Assembly (NCBI RefSeq): GCF_014648915.1
Contig: NZ_BMSA01000003.1
Coordinates: 1-64,000 of the forward strand
Direction: 5' to 3'
DNA from: Streptomyces phaeofaciens
GTDB lineage: Bacteria; Actinomycetota; Actinomycetes; Streptomycetales; Streptomycetaceae
Length of the DNA stretch: 64,000 bases
Shown: positions 44,339 to 52,627 of the stretch, one piece after another
Layout: the number at the start of each line of letters is the position of its first letter
Numbering within the stretch: position 1 is the stretch's first letter
The notes under the pieces: model-generated
Seen by the model: only the letters and a program-made list of their open reading frames with translations
Told to the model about the DNA's origin: nothing
Databases searched by the model: none
Translations under genes and position numbers: made by a program

Positions 44339-45277
44339 TCAGGCTCCGGCGGAGTCGCCGCGGTTGGTCAGCGACCGCACGCTGTCCGGGGCGGGGAGAC
44401 CGTTCGCCGACGGCGGCAGTTCACCGGCGGCCTCCCAGAGTTGTTCGAACCGGCGCAGCAGGGGCTGCACCAGTTCGGGCCGGGCGTTCACCGCGGTCGA
44501 GGAGTTCAGCCCCAGCTGGTCGGGGTGGATCTCGTAGGAGAGCGCTTTGTCGAAGACGATGAAGTCGATCATCTTCCCGCGGCGCAGGTGTGCCGGGAGC
44601 TGCTCCAGGGCCACCACGCGGACCTTGATGCGCATGTCCCGCTGCTCCTCGCAGATCGGGTCCAGCGCGGCCCGCTCCTGGTTCTCCTTGACGATGAACA
44701 GGCGCCTGACCGTGATGTTCCGTTCGACGATCCCCTCGCGCTGGGCCGTCAGGTAGCGGCTGGCCGGCTCGCTGGACCAGAAGCCGTCGTCCACGACGCT
44801 GGTGCTGATGGCGTCGATGCTGGTGCTGGTGCACTTGGTCAGGGTCATGAGCCAGTCGTGGTTCTCCCCGGGTGTCTCGGCGCTGAAGCTGGTCAGGTCC
44901 TCCATCACCCCGGCGAGGCGGTTGATCTCCTCGTTGGCGAAGTCGTGCAGGATCCTGGGCCCCGTGGTGACGAGCTTGGTGGCGTTCTCGGCGAGCCGGG
45001 GCACGCCGTCGTCGCGCAGCTTCTCCACCTCGTTGAAGAGCTTGGTGGCCCTGCCGATGTCGGCGAACCGCTTGTCGACGGAGTCCTTCACGGCGTGCAT
45101 CTGGTTCACGAAGGACACCAGGAACTGCACGATCAGCACGATGCCACCGCACAGCACGGACAGCACGAGCTGCCAGGGACCTTCGTCGTCGGACGAAATG
45201 ACGTTGGTGAGCAGGTAGACGACACCGCCCACCACCACCGTGACCAGGAGCTTCTGTGTCACATGTCGTGCATTCAT
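44339..45277 (-). CDS. Membrane-anchored protein next to the SCO2521-2525-like cluster (312 aa)
   Basis: Start ATG 45277 (AGAAAGAGAG as RBS). Two transmembrane helices (LLVTVVVGGVVYLLTNVI, LVLSVLCGGIVLIVQFLVSFV) are followed by a helical stretch with coiled-coil tendency (QMHAVKDSVDKRFADIGRATKLFNEVEKL). A cytosolic alpha/beta domain (about 165-290) contains AQREGIVERNITVRRLFIVKENQE, IKVRVVALEQLP and DFIVFDKALSYEI. This resembles phospholipase-D-like folds but lacks HKD motifs. It is separated from the next cluster gene by 56 bp on the same strand, so it may be cotranscribed. Confidence 0.65.
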   Translation of the reverse strand: MNARHVTQKLLVTVVVGGVVYLLTNVISSDDEGPWQLVLSVLCGGIVLIVQFLVSFVNQMHAVKDSVDKRFADIGRATKLFNEVEKLRDDGVPRLAENATKLVTTGPRILHDFANEEINRLAGVMEDLTSFSAETPGENHDWLMTLTKCTSTSIDAISTSVVDDGFWSSEPASRYLTAQREGIVERNITVRRLFIVKENQERAALDPICEEQRDMRIKVRVVALEQLPAHLRRGKMIDFIVFDKALSYEIHPDQLGLNSSTAVNARPELVQPLLRRFEQLWEAAGELPPSANGLPAPDSVRSLTNRGDSAGA

Positions 45278-45333
45278 CTCTCTTTCTCCCCCCGTTGGGA
45301 TCGTGCGGGAACAGGTGTGTCGTGGTGACGTCC

Positions 45334-46299
45334 TCAGGGTGTGGCCAGCGCGTCGCGCCGGGTGAGGTGGAGCAGCGTGAGCTGGTCGCGGACGCGCTGG
45401 GCCAGGGTGTGCCACTGCCGGGAGTAGCCGGCGTCCTCCTCCAGCTCCGCCCAGGTCGTGCGCAGGGCGCGGTCGACCCGGGCCTGCGGCATCCACAGGT
45501 GCAGCAGGTGGTCGACGAGCGGGCGCAGCACCTTCAGCGCGGCCGTACCGTCGTCGGCGCCGACCCGCAGGCCGTCGAGCTTGTCGTTGACGGTGCTCAG
45601 CAGCCAGTCGTGCAGGGCGAGGTCCTCGCACAGCCCGGCCGCGACGTCGGGTGCGGTGCCGCGCGGCAGCCGCAGCTCGACGATCCGCAGACCGTCGTCG
45701 GCCTTGGTGAACCGCAGGGACGCCGCCTCCCCGTCGTCAGCGGGGGCCGCGGTCCAGCGCAGGGCGGTGTCGGCGGTGGTGAGCGGGGTGTCGTAGTCGA
45801 GAAACCGGTGCCGGCGGGAGATCCGTGCGAGCAGGCTCTCGGCGACCGAGCCGATGTCCAGCTCGCCGGACCGGTGGCCGGTCAGGAAGCCCTCGGTGAC
45901 CGGCTTCTCGGCGAGTCTGCCGACCGGGACGAGCGTGCCGGGCCGGACCAGGTAGTAGCCCCAGGGCTGACGCCGGTCGGGCCCCTTGGCCGGTGCGCGG
46001 AAGTACGCCGTGGACTGGAGCACCCGCCCCTCGACCAGCACGGCCCGTGCCGCGACCGTGCCGACCGCGCGGACCCGGGTGCCGTTGGCGGTGGGCAGCA
46101 GGCAGTCGACGCCGGTGAGGACGTCCGGGGAGACGGCGTGCCGGTTGGGGTGCCGGGAGACCCGGACCCGCTCGTCGGCGCGCAGCCGCAGCAGCTCGAC
46201 GGCCGTGCGCTCGTCGACCGCGTCGCGGGTGGGCAGCAGGCAGGTGCGCACCTCGCCGCAGACGAGGGCGGGCCCGCCCGTGGTGCCCAGTCCGGTCAT
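45334..46299 (-). CDS. SCO2521-family-like protein (321 aa)
   Basis: Start ATG 46299, one base after the stop of the upstream gene. Begins MTGLGTTGGPALVCGEVRTCLLPTRDAVDERTAVELLRLRADERV. A globular protein with long helices near the C-terminus (VLRPLVDHLLHLWMPQARVDRALRTTW, WHTLAQRVRDQLTLLHLTRRDAL). No known catalytic motif or membrane segment. By order and content I relate it to the SCO2521 family of the conserved actinobacterial cluster. That assignment is from memory. Last gene of the five-gene unit. Confidence 0.65.
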   Translation of the reverse strand: MTGLGTTGGPALVCGEVRTCLLPTRDAVDERTAVELLRLRADERVRVSRHPNRHAVSPDVLTGVDCLLPTANGTRVRAVGTVAARAVLVEGRVLQSTAYFRAPAKGPDRRQPWGYYLVRPGTLVPVGRLAEKPVTEGFLTGHRSGELDIGSVAESLLARISRRHRFLDYDTPLTTADTALRWTAAPADDGEAASLRFTKADDGLRIVELRLPRGTAPDVAAGLCEDLALHDWLLSTVNDKLDGLRVGADDGTAALKVLRPLVDHLLHLWMPQARVDRALRTTWAELEEDAGYSRQWHTLAQRVRDQLTLLHLTRRDALATP

Positions 46300-46300
46300 G

Positions 46301-47302
46301 TCACAGCCCCGGCGGGAACACGTAGGAGGTGCGGTCCACCACGCCCGCCGGCACGGTGAAGCCCTCTCCGGCGGACCGCTCGGCGACCATCCGTACGGCC
46401 TCGTCCTCGACGTGGACCTGGTCGAGGATGACGCGTACGGCGTGTTCGACGGGCAGGAAGCGGGCCGGGAGCACACTACAGGTGACGTACGCGGTGAAGG
46501 GGTCCGCGGCGCTGTTGAGCTTCAGGACGGGCGGCAGCGCGTCCCATTCGGCCGGGAACTCCTTGTCGAACCAGTCGGTGGGGGTCATGACCGCCCGGCC
46601 GTTGTCGCGCAGCAGCCCGAGCCGGACCAGCTGCCACACGGAGGCGAGGAAGGCGCAGGACCAGGTGCGTTCCTCCTCCGGGCCGCTCCACAGTTCGACG
46701 TCCATGAAGACGGAGTGGCCGCGGGCGCCGGTCTCGCCGGGCGGCTGCCAGACGACGCCGGTGGAGTCCAGGGCGGCGGAGGTGCGCTGGGCGGGGGCGC
46801 GCCGCCCGTTGGTGAGCCAGCCGGTACGGCTGACGGGCGGGCGGAAACCGTTGCTGCCGGGCGGCGGCAGCTCGACCAGCCGGTGCAGCACGGCCTCGGC
46901 GAGCTCGGTCCGGTCGCGGTGGGCGGCTTCGCCGGGGGCGGGGGAAGGGCTCGCGCAGCCGGACTCGCGGGCCAGGTAGTCGATGGTGAGCCCGGCCTCG
47001 GCGGCGGCCGCCAGCAGCGGCGGTATCAGCTCGGCGGGGGTGGAGAGCCGGGAGAAGTAGTCGTCGATGAGGAAGCAGGTGCTGATCCGGGGCCGCCGGC
47101 CCGCGGGCAGCGGGCCGACGCCGGCCCGGGCGGCGTCCACCCAGGGGCGCACGGAGGCGAAGTGCCGGCGCAGCCGGGACGGCCCTTCGACAAAGTCCTC
47201 CATGTACAAGTGGCCTAATTCCAGGGAGAGATGGGAGAACGGCACGGATTCCGTGCGCGGTTCGGCGCTCGTCTCCCTGAAGACCGTTTCCGCCCCGCTC
47301 AC
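46301..47302 (-). CDS. SCO2522-family-like protein (333 aa)
   Basis: Start GTG 47302, GTGA overlap with the P-loop gene stop. Contains SVPFSHLSLELGHLYMEDFV, ISTCFLIDDYFSRLSTPAELIPPLLAAAAEAGLTIDYLARESGC, WLTNGRRAPAQ, VFMDVELWSG, CSFLASVWQLVRLGLL-like text and YVTCSVLPARFLPVEHAVRVIL. The FLIDDYF and FMDVELW blocks look like conserved core strands. No function known. Tight coupling to the P-loop ATPase suggests a complex. Confidence 0.65.
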   Translation of the reverse strand: MSGAETVFRETSAEPRTESVPFSHLSLELGHLYMEDFVEGPSRLRRHFASVRPWVDAARAGVGPLPAGRRPRISTCFLIDDYFSRLSTPAELIPPLLAAAAEAGLTIDYLARESGCASPSPAPGEAAHRDRTELAEAVLHRLVELPPPGSNGFRPPVSRTGWLTNGRRAPAQRTSAALDSTGVVWQPPGETGARGHSVFMDVELWSGPEEERTWSCAFLASVWQLVRLGLLRDNGRAVMTPTDWFDKEFPAEWDALPPVLKLNSAADPFTAYVTCSVLPARFLPVEHAVRVILDQVHVEDEAVRMVAERSAGEGFTVPAGVVDRTSYVFPPGL

Positions 47303-48219
47303 AGCTGCCCCCAGAACTTGTCGTCGGTCAGCCGCTGTGCGAGGTCTCCCATGGCCTGCCAGGTCTCGTTGTTGGCGATTCGGCGGTCGTGCACGTCTTC
47401 GTCGGTGATGAGGCGTTCCTGCCACTGGAGGACGGGTTCCAGCGGAATGGACGACAGCACCCGGGTCTTGCCGATGCCCCGCCCGGCCGCGAGTTCCTCG
47501 AGTTCTTTGTCGCACTGCCGCATCCACGCGTACTGCGCGGGCGACACCTGCGACCAGAGAGGAGATTCCAGATCGGGTACGGCCGCGCGCACGAAGCGGA
47601 TGGACCCGTTGAGCGCGTCGGGCACATGGCCCATCGCTATACCGGCCAGGACGATTCCCTGTTTGCCGTACACGAGTTCGGCGGCGGCCATCACATGCTG
47701 GCGGGTCCAGCGGTGATAGACGAGCCACCGGTTTTTCAGCCGTCCGAGGCCGCCGCGCGGCGAGGTGGCGGCGAGTGCGAGGTCCATCGCATAACTGCGT
47801 CCGGCGCTCAGGTCGACGATGATGAGGTCGAATTCGCGCTTCAGCCGCAGTACGAGGTCCACGCACCGGTGGAGGTTCTCCTCGTCGGTGACGAATTCGC
47901 CGCCGGTGCGGTCGCCGGGGAGCAGGACCAGCCGGCCCGATCCGCTGGGCCGGCTGCGCAGGACGGGGTGTTCCGTGCGGGCCCAGACGTCGACACGCAG
48001 CGGTTCGCCGGTCTTGCCCTTCAGGTACGAGTGCAGTCCGCGGCCCTCGGCCTCGGAGAGGACGTCGGGCAGGTCGAAGACGGCGGCCGCGGTGGGCGAG
48101 CCGAAGTCGAAGTCCAGGTAGCAGACGTCGTCCCCGTCCAGGGCGCGGTGGTAGGCGAGGTTGGCGCTGGTGACCGAGCGGCCGGTGCCTCCCTTGTCGG
48201 AGGCGGCGAAGACGAGCAC
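47299..48219 (-). CDS. SCO2523-family-like P-loop ATPase with variant Walker A
   Basis: Start GTG 48219 with GGGGGG upstream (306 aa). The MinD/ParA-like fold begins MLVFAASDKGGTGRSVTSANLAYH. The deviant Walker A usually reads KGGxGK(S/T); here the second Lys is Arg (K9, R14). DVCYLDFDFGSPTAA follows as the A' motif, LIIVDLSAGRSYAMDLALAA as Walker B, then KQGIVLAGIAMGHV and FVRAAVP. ATP may bind without normal hydrolysis. The variant P-loop is a family trait as I recall it. Central gene of the cluster. Confidence 0.8.
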   Translation of the reverse strand: MLVFAASDKGGTGRSVTSANLAYHRALDGDDVCYLDFDFGSPTAAAVFDLPDVLSEAEGRGLHSYLKGKTGEPLRVDVWARTEHPVLRSRPSGSGRLVLLPGDRTGGEFVTDEENLHRCVDLVLRLKREFDLIIVDLSAGRSYAMDLALAATSPRGGLGRLKNRWLVYHRWTRQHVMAAAELVYGKQGIVLAGIAMGHVPDALNGSIRFVRAAVPDLESPLWSQVSPAQYAWMRQCDKELEELAAGRGIGKTRVLSSIPLEPVLQWQERLITDEDVHDRRIANNETWQAMGDLAQRLTDDKFWGQL

Positions 48220-48222
48220 GGA

Positions 48223-50079
48223 TCACACCCCCCGGCCGGTGCCGCGGGCGCGGGCCAGGGTGTCGAGCCGGATGAGGACGCCGAGGGCCAGCGCGTGGGC
48301 GGTGCCGGGCTGTTTGTCGACGAGCAGCCGGGCGCGGCGCAGGTCGGCCTCGATGCCCTTGATCTCTTCCCCCTGGGGGCTCTTGGGCGCGGGCGCGGGT
48401 TGCTGCATCTGTTCTTTTCCGAAGAGGTGGGCGGCCTCGCTGAGTGTCGCCTGGGCGAGCCCGCTGACGTCGGTGCTGCGGATCGGGTCCTGGGCGTAGA
48501 GGGCGTGCGCGGCGACCATGCACTCGGTGACGCGCTCGGTGATGCTCCACGACAACGGGCCCTGGCGGACGGGTGATTCGGGGTAGACGGCATGGACGTT
48601 GTCCCAGAGGCCGACGCCTTCGCCCTCGCTGACGCGGCGCTGCCAGAGGTGGTCGAGGATGTCCTCGGCGAGCCGCAGCAGGCGGTCCTGGGAGCCGATG
48701 TTCCGCGACAGCGCGCACAGCTGGATGGTCCGCTTGAGCAGCTGTGCGGAGAAGTCGCCCATCGTCCACTTCATGGCCGGGCCGAGTTCCTCGCTGCCCA
48801 GCAACGGGAGGGTGACCCCGGGGTTGTGCAGTCCGATCGCCGGGTCGTCCCGGGTGGTGCTGCTGGTGATGCGGCCGCGTTCGGCGAGGCGTTCCATGAC
48901 GGCGACGGTGCGGGTGAGGTCGTCGTCGGTGGCGCGGCGGCGGACGAGGTCGTGGACGAGGATGGAGGCGACGGAGAGGGAGAAGTACTCCGACTCCAGC
49001 TGCTGGAGCGTGGTGCGCCAGGGGATCTCCTCCAGCGGCCAGGTGCCGCCGTCGAAGCGGGCGATGGCGGACCAGTACTGCTGGGTGATCTCCCAGCGCA
49101 GCCGGAGCGCGTCGGCCAGCTTCTGCTGTTCGGCGTTGAGCAGACCGAGGACGAGGGTGCGCTCGGAGGACAGGTCGGGGATGCCGTCGAGGGCGACGAC
49201 GGTGAAGTACAGGTAGGGCACGGCGCGGGCGACGCCCTGGGGCTGCTTGCCGACGTCCTCGGCGGTCTTGGGCTCCAGCTCGACCTCGGGGGCGCCCTTC
49301 ACCAGGCTCCAGGCCCAGCCGCACTCGAACAGGCGGTTCTCGTTGCGGAGCTGGTCGGTGACGTCGGTGTCGAGACCGAGGGTGACGCTCTCGGTGATGA
49401 GGGCGCGCAGCGACTTGAAGCGGTCCTGGAAGCGCTGGAGGACCTGCCGGTCGGAGAGCCGGCCGCGGCCGAGCAGCCGGGCGAGCGCCTGGCCCTGGTC
49501 GGAGGCGATGTCGACGACGTTGACGGTGAAGGAGCGCAGCAGGCTCACCATGGCGGCGGTCAGCCGGGCGCTGGTCTCCTCGCGGAGCTGGTCGATCCGG
49601 GCGAGGGTGGAGGCCCGCTGGGTCTTGCCCCGGTAGACCTTGAGGAAGCCGAGGGTGGCCAGGCAGAGGGTGATCGACATGGAGTAGGAGTCGACGACGC
49701 CCAGTTCCCTTTGTTCCTCGCTGAGTTCGTGCTTCGGGTCCTCGGCGGCGAAGTAGTAGCCGCCGGCGAACGTGGGGCTCTCCTCACCGCGGTGCTTCCC
49801 CATGAAGTCGGCGAGGATCTCCACGAGGTTCGTGGGAATCTCGCTGGAGTCACCGGCGTGCCGGAGGGCCCTTTCCACGTCGAGTTCGGTGGTGTCGGGG
49901 TCGTCGAGACGGAACGGCTCGATCTCGGTGGCGGGATAGAGCAGGCAGAGCAGTCGCTCGGCGTCGGCGACACTGCTGCGACCGCCCCATTCACCCCAGT
50001 CCCATTCGCCGTCGTCGAAGGAATGGCGGGCGACGGCCTGCCATACTTCGAGCAGATTCTGTCTCGGCTTGATCTGCAT
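48223..50079 (-). CDS. SCO2524-family-like protein (618 aa)
   Basis: Start ATG 50079 preferred (GAGGGG eight bases upstream); an ATG at 50085 is too near the RBS. Starts MQIKPRQNLLEVWQAVARHS. A large, mainly helical soluble protein. Repeated helical blocks are SMSITLCLATLGFLKVYRG, LTAAMVSLLRSFTVNVVDIAS and SVASILVHDLVRRRATDDDL. Also GEGVGLWDNVHAVYPESPV and SITERVTECMVAAHALY near the C-terminus. No catalytic motif recognised. Three bases separate its stop from the P-loop gene start. Could be a scaffold or partner of the ATPase. Confidence 0.7.
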   Translation of the reverse strand: MQIKPRQNLLEVWQAVARHSFDDGEWDWGEWGGRSSVADAERLLCLLYPATEIEPFRLDDPDTTELDVERALRHAGDSSEIPTNLVEILADFMGKHRGEESPTFAGGYYFAAEDPKHELSEEQRELGVVDSYSMSITLCLATLGFLKVYRGKTQRASTLARIDQLREETSARLTAAMVSLLRSFTVNVVDIASDQGQALARLLGRGRLSDRQVLQRFQDRFKSLRALITESVTLGLDTDVTDQLRNENRLFECGWAWSLVKGAPEVELEPKTAEDVGKQPQGVARAVPYLYFTVVALDGIPDLSSERTLVLGLLNAEQQKLADALRLRWEITQQYWSAIARFDGGTWPLEEIPWRTTLQQLESEYFSLSVASILVHDLVRRRATDDDLTRTVAVMERLAERGRITSSTTRDDPAIGLHNPGVTLPLLGSEELGPAMKWTMGDFSAQLLKRTIQLCALSRNIGSQDRLLRLAEDILDHLWQRRVSEGEGVGLWDNVHAVYPESPVRQGPLSWSITERVTECMVAAHALYAQDPIRSTDVSGLAQATLSEAAHLFGKEQMQQPAPAPKSPQGEEIKGIEADLRRARLLVDKQPGTAHALALGVLIRLDTLARARGTGRGV

Positions 50080-50126
50080 GCCCATTCCCCTCGCACAGGC
50101 CCGTCACCATGGAAAAGCGGTCGACG

Positions 50127-50924
50127 TCATTCTTTCCGTCGGCCGCGGGCCAGGATCATTCCGGTGTATCCGTCGCGTACGAGATCGCTCGTATGCAGAC
50201 GCTGAATGTCCACGGTGGACTCGACGAAATCGCCGAGTGCCGTCCTGACATCATTCGTGTCGATGTCTCGGGCGGGGAACTCGATATCGCCGACGCGATA
50301 TCCCTGGGAATGCTCCATGAATGCGGTGGCGAAAGGCGCGCCGGGCTTCAGGGCATGCATGAAGCAGTGCACGCCCCGCTGGAATTCTTCGAGGGAGGTG
50401 GTGATGGATTCGGCGACGAAGAACATCGTGCCGACGTCCCAGCCGGGCTTCGCGCCGCACAGCTCGAACAGACTGCCCTCGATGGGGTCCTCGACGACCT
50501 TCTTGAACCGCTCGCGGGGGTCGTCCAGGTCCGCGTAGCCCTTGCGCCCGCAGAGGACCTTCCAGAACGGGTCCCAGTGGGCGTCGTACCCGTCCCGCTG
50601 GTGCGCGTCGTCCCCGTCGCGCTGCCCGAGGAGGTACCGCCGGTTCTGCGCGGAACGCTCCAGAAGGGTGATGCTGTCGCACCAGGGGAGCATCGAGAAG
50701 GCCGGATAGAGATTCGGGCCGGCACCTACGTCAATACCGCGCGGAACGCGATCACCTCCCTCGAAATGATCACTGAAATGATCGCGGACGAGAGTGACGA
50801 TCTCCTCGTCGACGGCCTGCATGACGAGGTAGTTGTGGCCGACGTACTGATGGGGATCAAAGTCGTCCCACCGCACGTCTGCATTCAGCGTCCGATCGGC
50901 GGCGGTTGGCGGTCCGGAGGTCAT
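50127..50924 (-). CDS. SCO2525-family-like SAM-dependent methyltransferase
   Basis: ATG 50924 (265 aa). No RBS precedes it and an AT-rich -10-like region lies close to the ATG, so leaderless expression is likely. SAM-binding motif I is RGIDVGAGPNLYPAFSMLPWCDSITLLERSAQNRRYL. The layout (N-terminal WDDFDPHQYVGHNY, acidic loop DLDDPRERF, then GTMFFVAESITTSLEEFQRGV and FATAFMEHSQGYRVG) resembles NNMT/PNMT-type small-molecule N-methyltransferases. First gene of the five-gene cluster. Substrate unknown. Confidence 0.8.
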   Translation of the reverse strand: MTSGPPTAADRTLNADVRWDDFDPHQYVGHNYLVMQAVDEEIVTLVRDHFSDHFEGGDRVPRGIDVGAGPNLYPAFSMLPWCDSITLLERSAQNRRYLLGQRDGDDAHQRDGYDAHWDPFWKVLCGRKGYADLDDPRERFKKVVEDPIEGSLFELCGAKPGWDVGTMFFVAESITTSLEEFQRGVHCFMHALKPGAPFATAFMEHSQGYRVGDIEFPARDIDTNDVRTALGDFVESTVDIQRLHTSDLVRDGYTGMILARGRRKE

Positions 50925-51041
50925 GGTTAAGCGTAGCAGTATGACGGGGTCTTGAAGGCGAAGATGCGGCGGGCAATGATGGGGTGATCGGGCAGGAAAT
51001 CACACAAGCCGCAATTCGGTCGACACCCACAAGGGGACGGT

Positions 51042-51563
51042 ATGACTCCTCTTCCCGGAGATCGTTTTCCGTCGGTCGCCGGTTCGATGCTGAACCAGGT
51101 GTCCGGAGAAAGGCCCTTACGGATCAGAGCGGTCACCGAGGAGGATCTCCCCCATATCGTCCGCCTCGACGCGAAGGCCTTCCCGGCCGACCCCTACCCG
51201 TTCTTCGTGCTGCGCCAGCTCCTCACCGCCTTCCCGGAGTTCCTGCTGGTCGTGGAGGACGGCGAAAAGGATCTGCGGGGTTACGTGCTCGCGACCCCGC
51301 CGCACGACGCGCAGAGCTGGATCCTCAGCCTCGGCATCACCCCCGAGCTGCGCCGGCAGGGGCTCGGACGGGAACTGATGACGAGAATCCTGGGACGTCT
51401 ACGCGCGAAGGGCACCCACTCGGTGTGGCTCTCCGTGGAACCCGGCAACGACTCCGCGGTCGCCCTCTACCGCTCCCTGGGCTTCGTCCCCGAACCCGCG
51501 GGCCCGCGCCCGGACTACTTCGGGCCCGGCGAACACCGCCTCCTCATGTCGCTGGCCCTGTGA
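51042..51563 (+). CDS. GNAT-family N-acetyltransferase
   Basis: ATG 51042, AAGGGG upstream (173 aa). LRIRAVTEEDLPHIVRLDAKAFPADPYP, FLLVVEDGEKDLRGYVLA and SWILSLGITPELRRQGLGRELM carry the R/QxxGxG/A acetyl-CoA loop (RRQGLG). VWLSVEPGNDSAVALYRSLGFVPEP is motif B. RimI-like arrangement. Substrate unknown. Divergent from the methyltransferase gene. Its 3' end overlaps the converging phosphatase gene by 20 bp. Confidence 0.88.
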   Translation: MTPLPGDRFPSVAGSMLNQVSGERPLRIRAVTEEDLPHIVRLDAKAFPADPYPFFVLRQLLTAFPEFLLVVEDGEKDLRGYVLATPPHDAQSWILSLGITPELRRQGLGRELMTRILGRLRAKGTHSVWLSVEPGNDSAVALYRSLGFVPEPAGPRPDYFGPGEHRLLMSLAL

Positions 51564-52020
51564 GCGACCCGGGACCCGCGAACCGCCGCACATAACGCCG
51601 CTGCCAGGGCGTCTCCACGGCGTGCCGGTCGTAGTGCCGGCGCACGAACGCGACCGCCTCGCCGGCCGGCACGCCGTCCAGCACCGCCAGGCACGCCAGC
51701 GCCGTCCCGGTCCGGCCGCGACCGCCGCCGCAGGCGACCTCCACGCGCGCCCCCGCGGCCCGTTCCCACGCCCCGGTGAGCGCCGCGCGGGCGTCCGTGC
51801 GGTCCGCCGGGAGGCGGAAGTCGGGCCAGCGGACCCAGCGCGCCTCCCAGGGCACCTCGGGCGGCCGGTCCCCCAGCAGATACAGGCCGTACTGCGGGGC
51901 GGGCGCCGCCGGGTCGAGCGGGCGGCGCAGCCCCCGCCCCCGCACCAGCCGCCCGGACGGCAGCCGCAGCACACCGGGCGCGCCCGGATCCCAGGCCCCC
52001 TCGTGGTCGAAGGTCGTCAT
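51544..52020 (-). CDS. Protein-tyrosine/dual-specificity phosphatase-like protein
   Basis: 158 residues, ATG 52020. P-loop ACGGGRGRTGTALA (Cys97 to Arg103, C-x5-R) is the phosphatase signature, and WPDF (about 65-68) supplies the general acid Asp. VRRHYDRHAVETPWQRRYVRRF follows. Small cytosolic phosphatase with no added domain. Overlaps the GNAT gene 3' ends. Confidence 0.85.
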   Translation of the reverse strand: MTTFDHEGAWDPGAPGVLRLPSGRLVRGRGLRRPLDPAAPAPQYGLYLLGDRPPEVPWEARWVRWPDFRLPADRTDARAALTGAWERAAGARVEVACGGGRGRTGTALACLAVLDGVPAGEAVAFVRRHYDRHAVETPWQRRYVRRFAGPGSLTGPAT

Positions 52021-52099
52021 CCGTCCATTCCAACCCGGCCCCGTGCCCCGGGCAACCGATTCCGCCCCATCGGTGGTCTGGAGGGCGAGGAGGGTGCTG

Positions 52100-52627
52100 A
52101 TGCAGTCCGAACTAGAGGACCGGTTCCAGGAGTTCGTCAGAGCGCGGTGGTCGCGGCTCGTACGAACCGCCTATCTGCTCACCGGTGACGTCCATCACGC
52201 GGAGGACCTGACGCAGACCGCGCTGGCCAAGGCGTACCGGTCGTGGCGGCGGATCTCGCGGAGCGACAACCCGGAGGCGTACGTCCGGCGGATGCTGGTC
52301 AGCTGCAACAGCGACCGGTTCCGCAAGCGGCGCGTCACCGAGGCGCTGACCGCCGCGCCGCCGGAGCGGATGGGGCACGACGACACCGCCGGGCGGCTGG
52401 AGGAGCGCGGTTCCCTCATGGAGGGGCTCGCCCGGCTGCCCACGAAGCAGCGGGCCGTGGTGGTGCTCCGGTACTGGGAGGACCTCTCCGAGGCGGAGGT
52501 GGCCGAGGTGCTCGGCTGTTCGACCGGCACGGTCAAGAGCCAGGCGTCGAAGGGGCTGGCGAAGTTGCGTACATATCCGGGACTGGCTCCGAGCCGTACG
52601 GTCTCCGGTCGGGGAGGCGGCAGGTGA
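52100..52627 (+). CDS. SigE-type ECF sigma factor
   Basis: Start ATG 52100, GAGGAGG six bases upstream (175 aa). Region 2: FQEFVRARWSRLVRTAYLLTGDVHHAEDLTQTALAKAYRSWRRI. Region 4: LARLPTKQRAVVVLRYWEDLSEAEVAEVLGCSTGTVKSQASKGLAKLR. This matches the SigE-family group common in actinomycetes. The stop overlaps the next start as GTGA, linking it to a membrane-anchored partner. Confidence 0.92.
   Translation: MQSELEDRFQEFVRARWSRLVRTAYLLTGDVHHAEDLTQTALAKAYRSWRRISRSDNPEAYVRRMLVSCNSDRFRKRRVTEALTAAPPERMGHDDTAGRLEERGSLMEGLARLPTKQRAVVVLRYWEDLSEAEVAEVLGCSTGTVKSQASKGLAKLRTYPGLAPSRTVSGRGGGR

Noticed and set aside
46301..49324. 1007-codon minus-strand open frame
   Set aside because: Only its last 333 codons (from GTG 47302) are real; the upstream part is an Arg/Pro-rich shadow of two genes in other frames.
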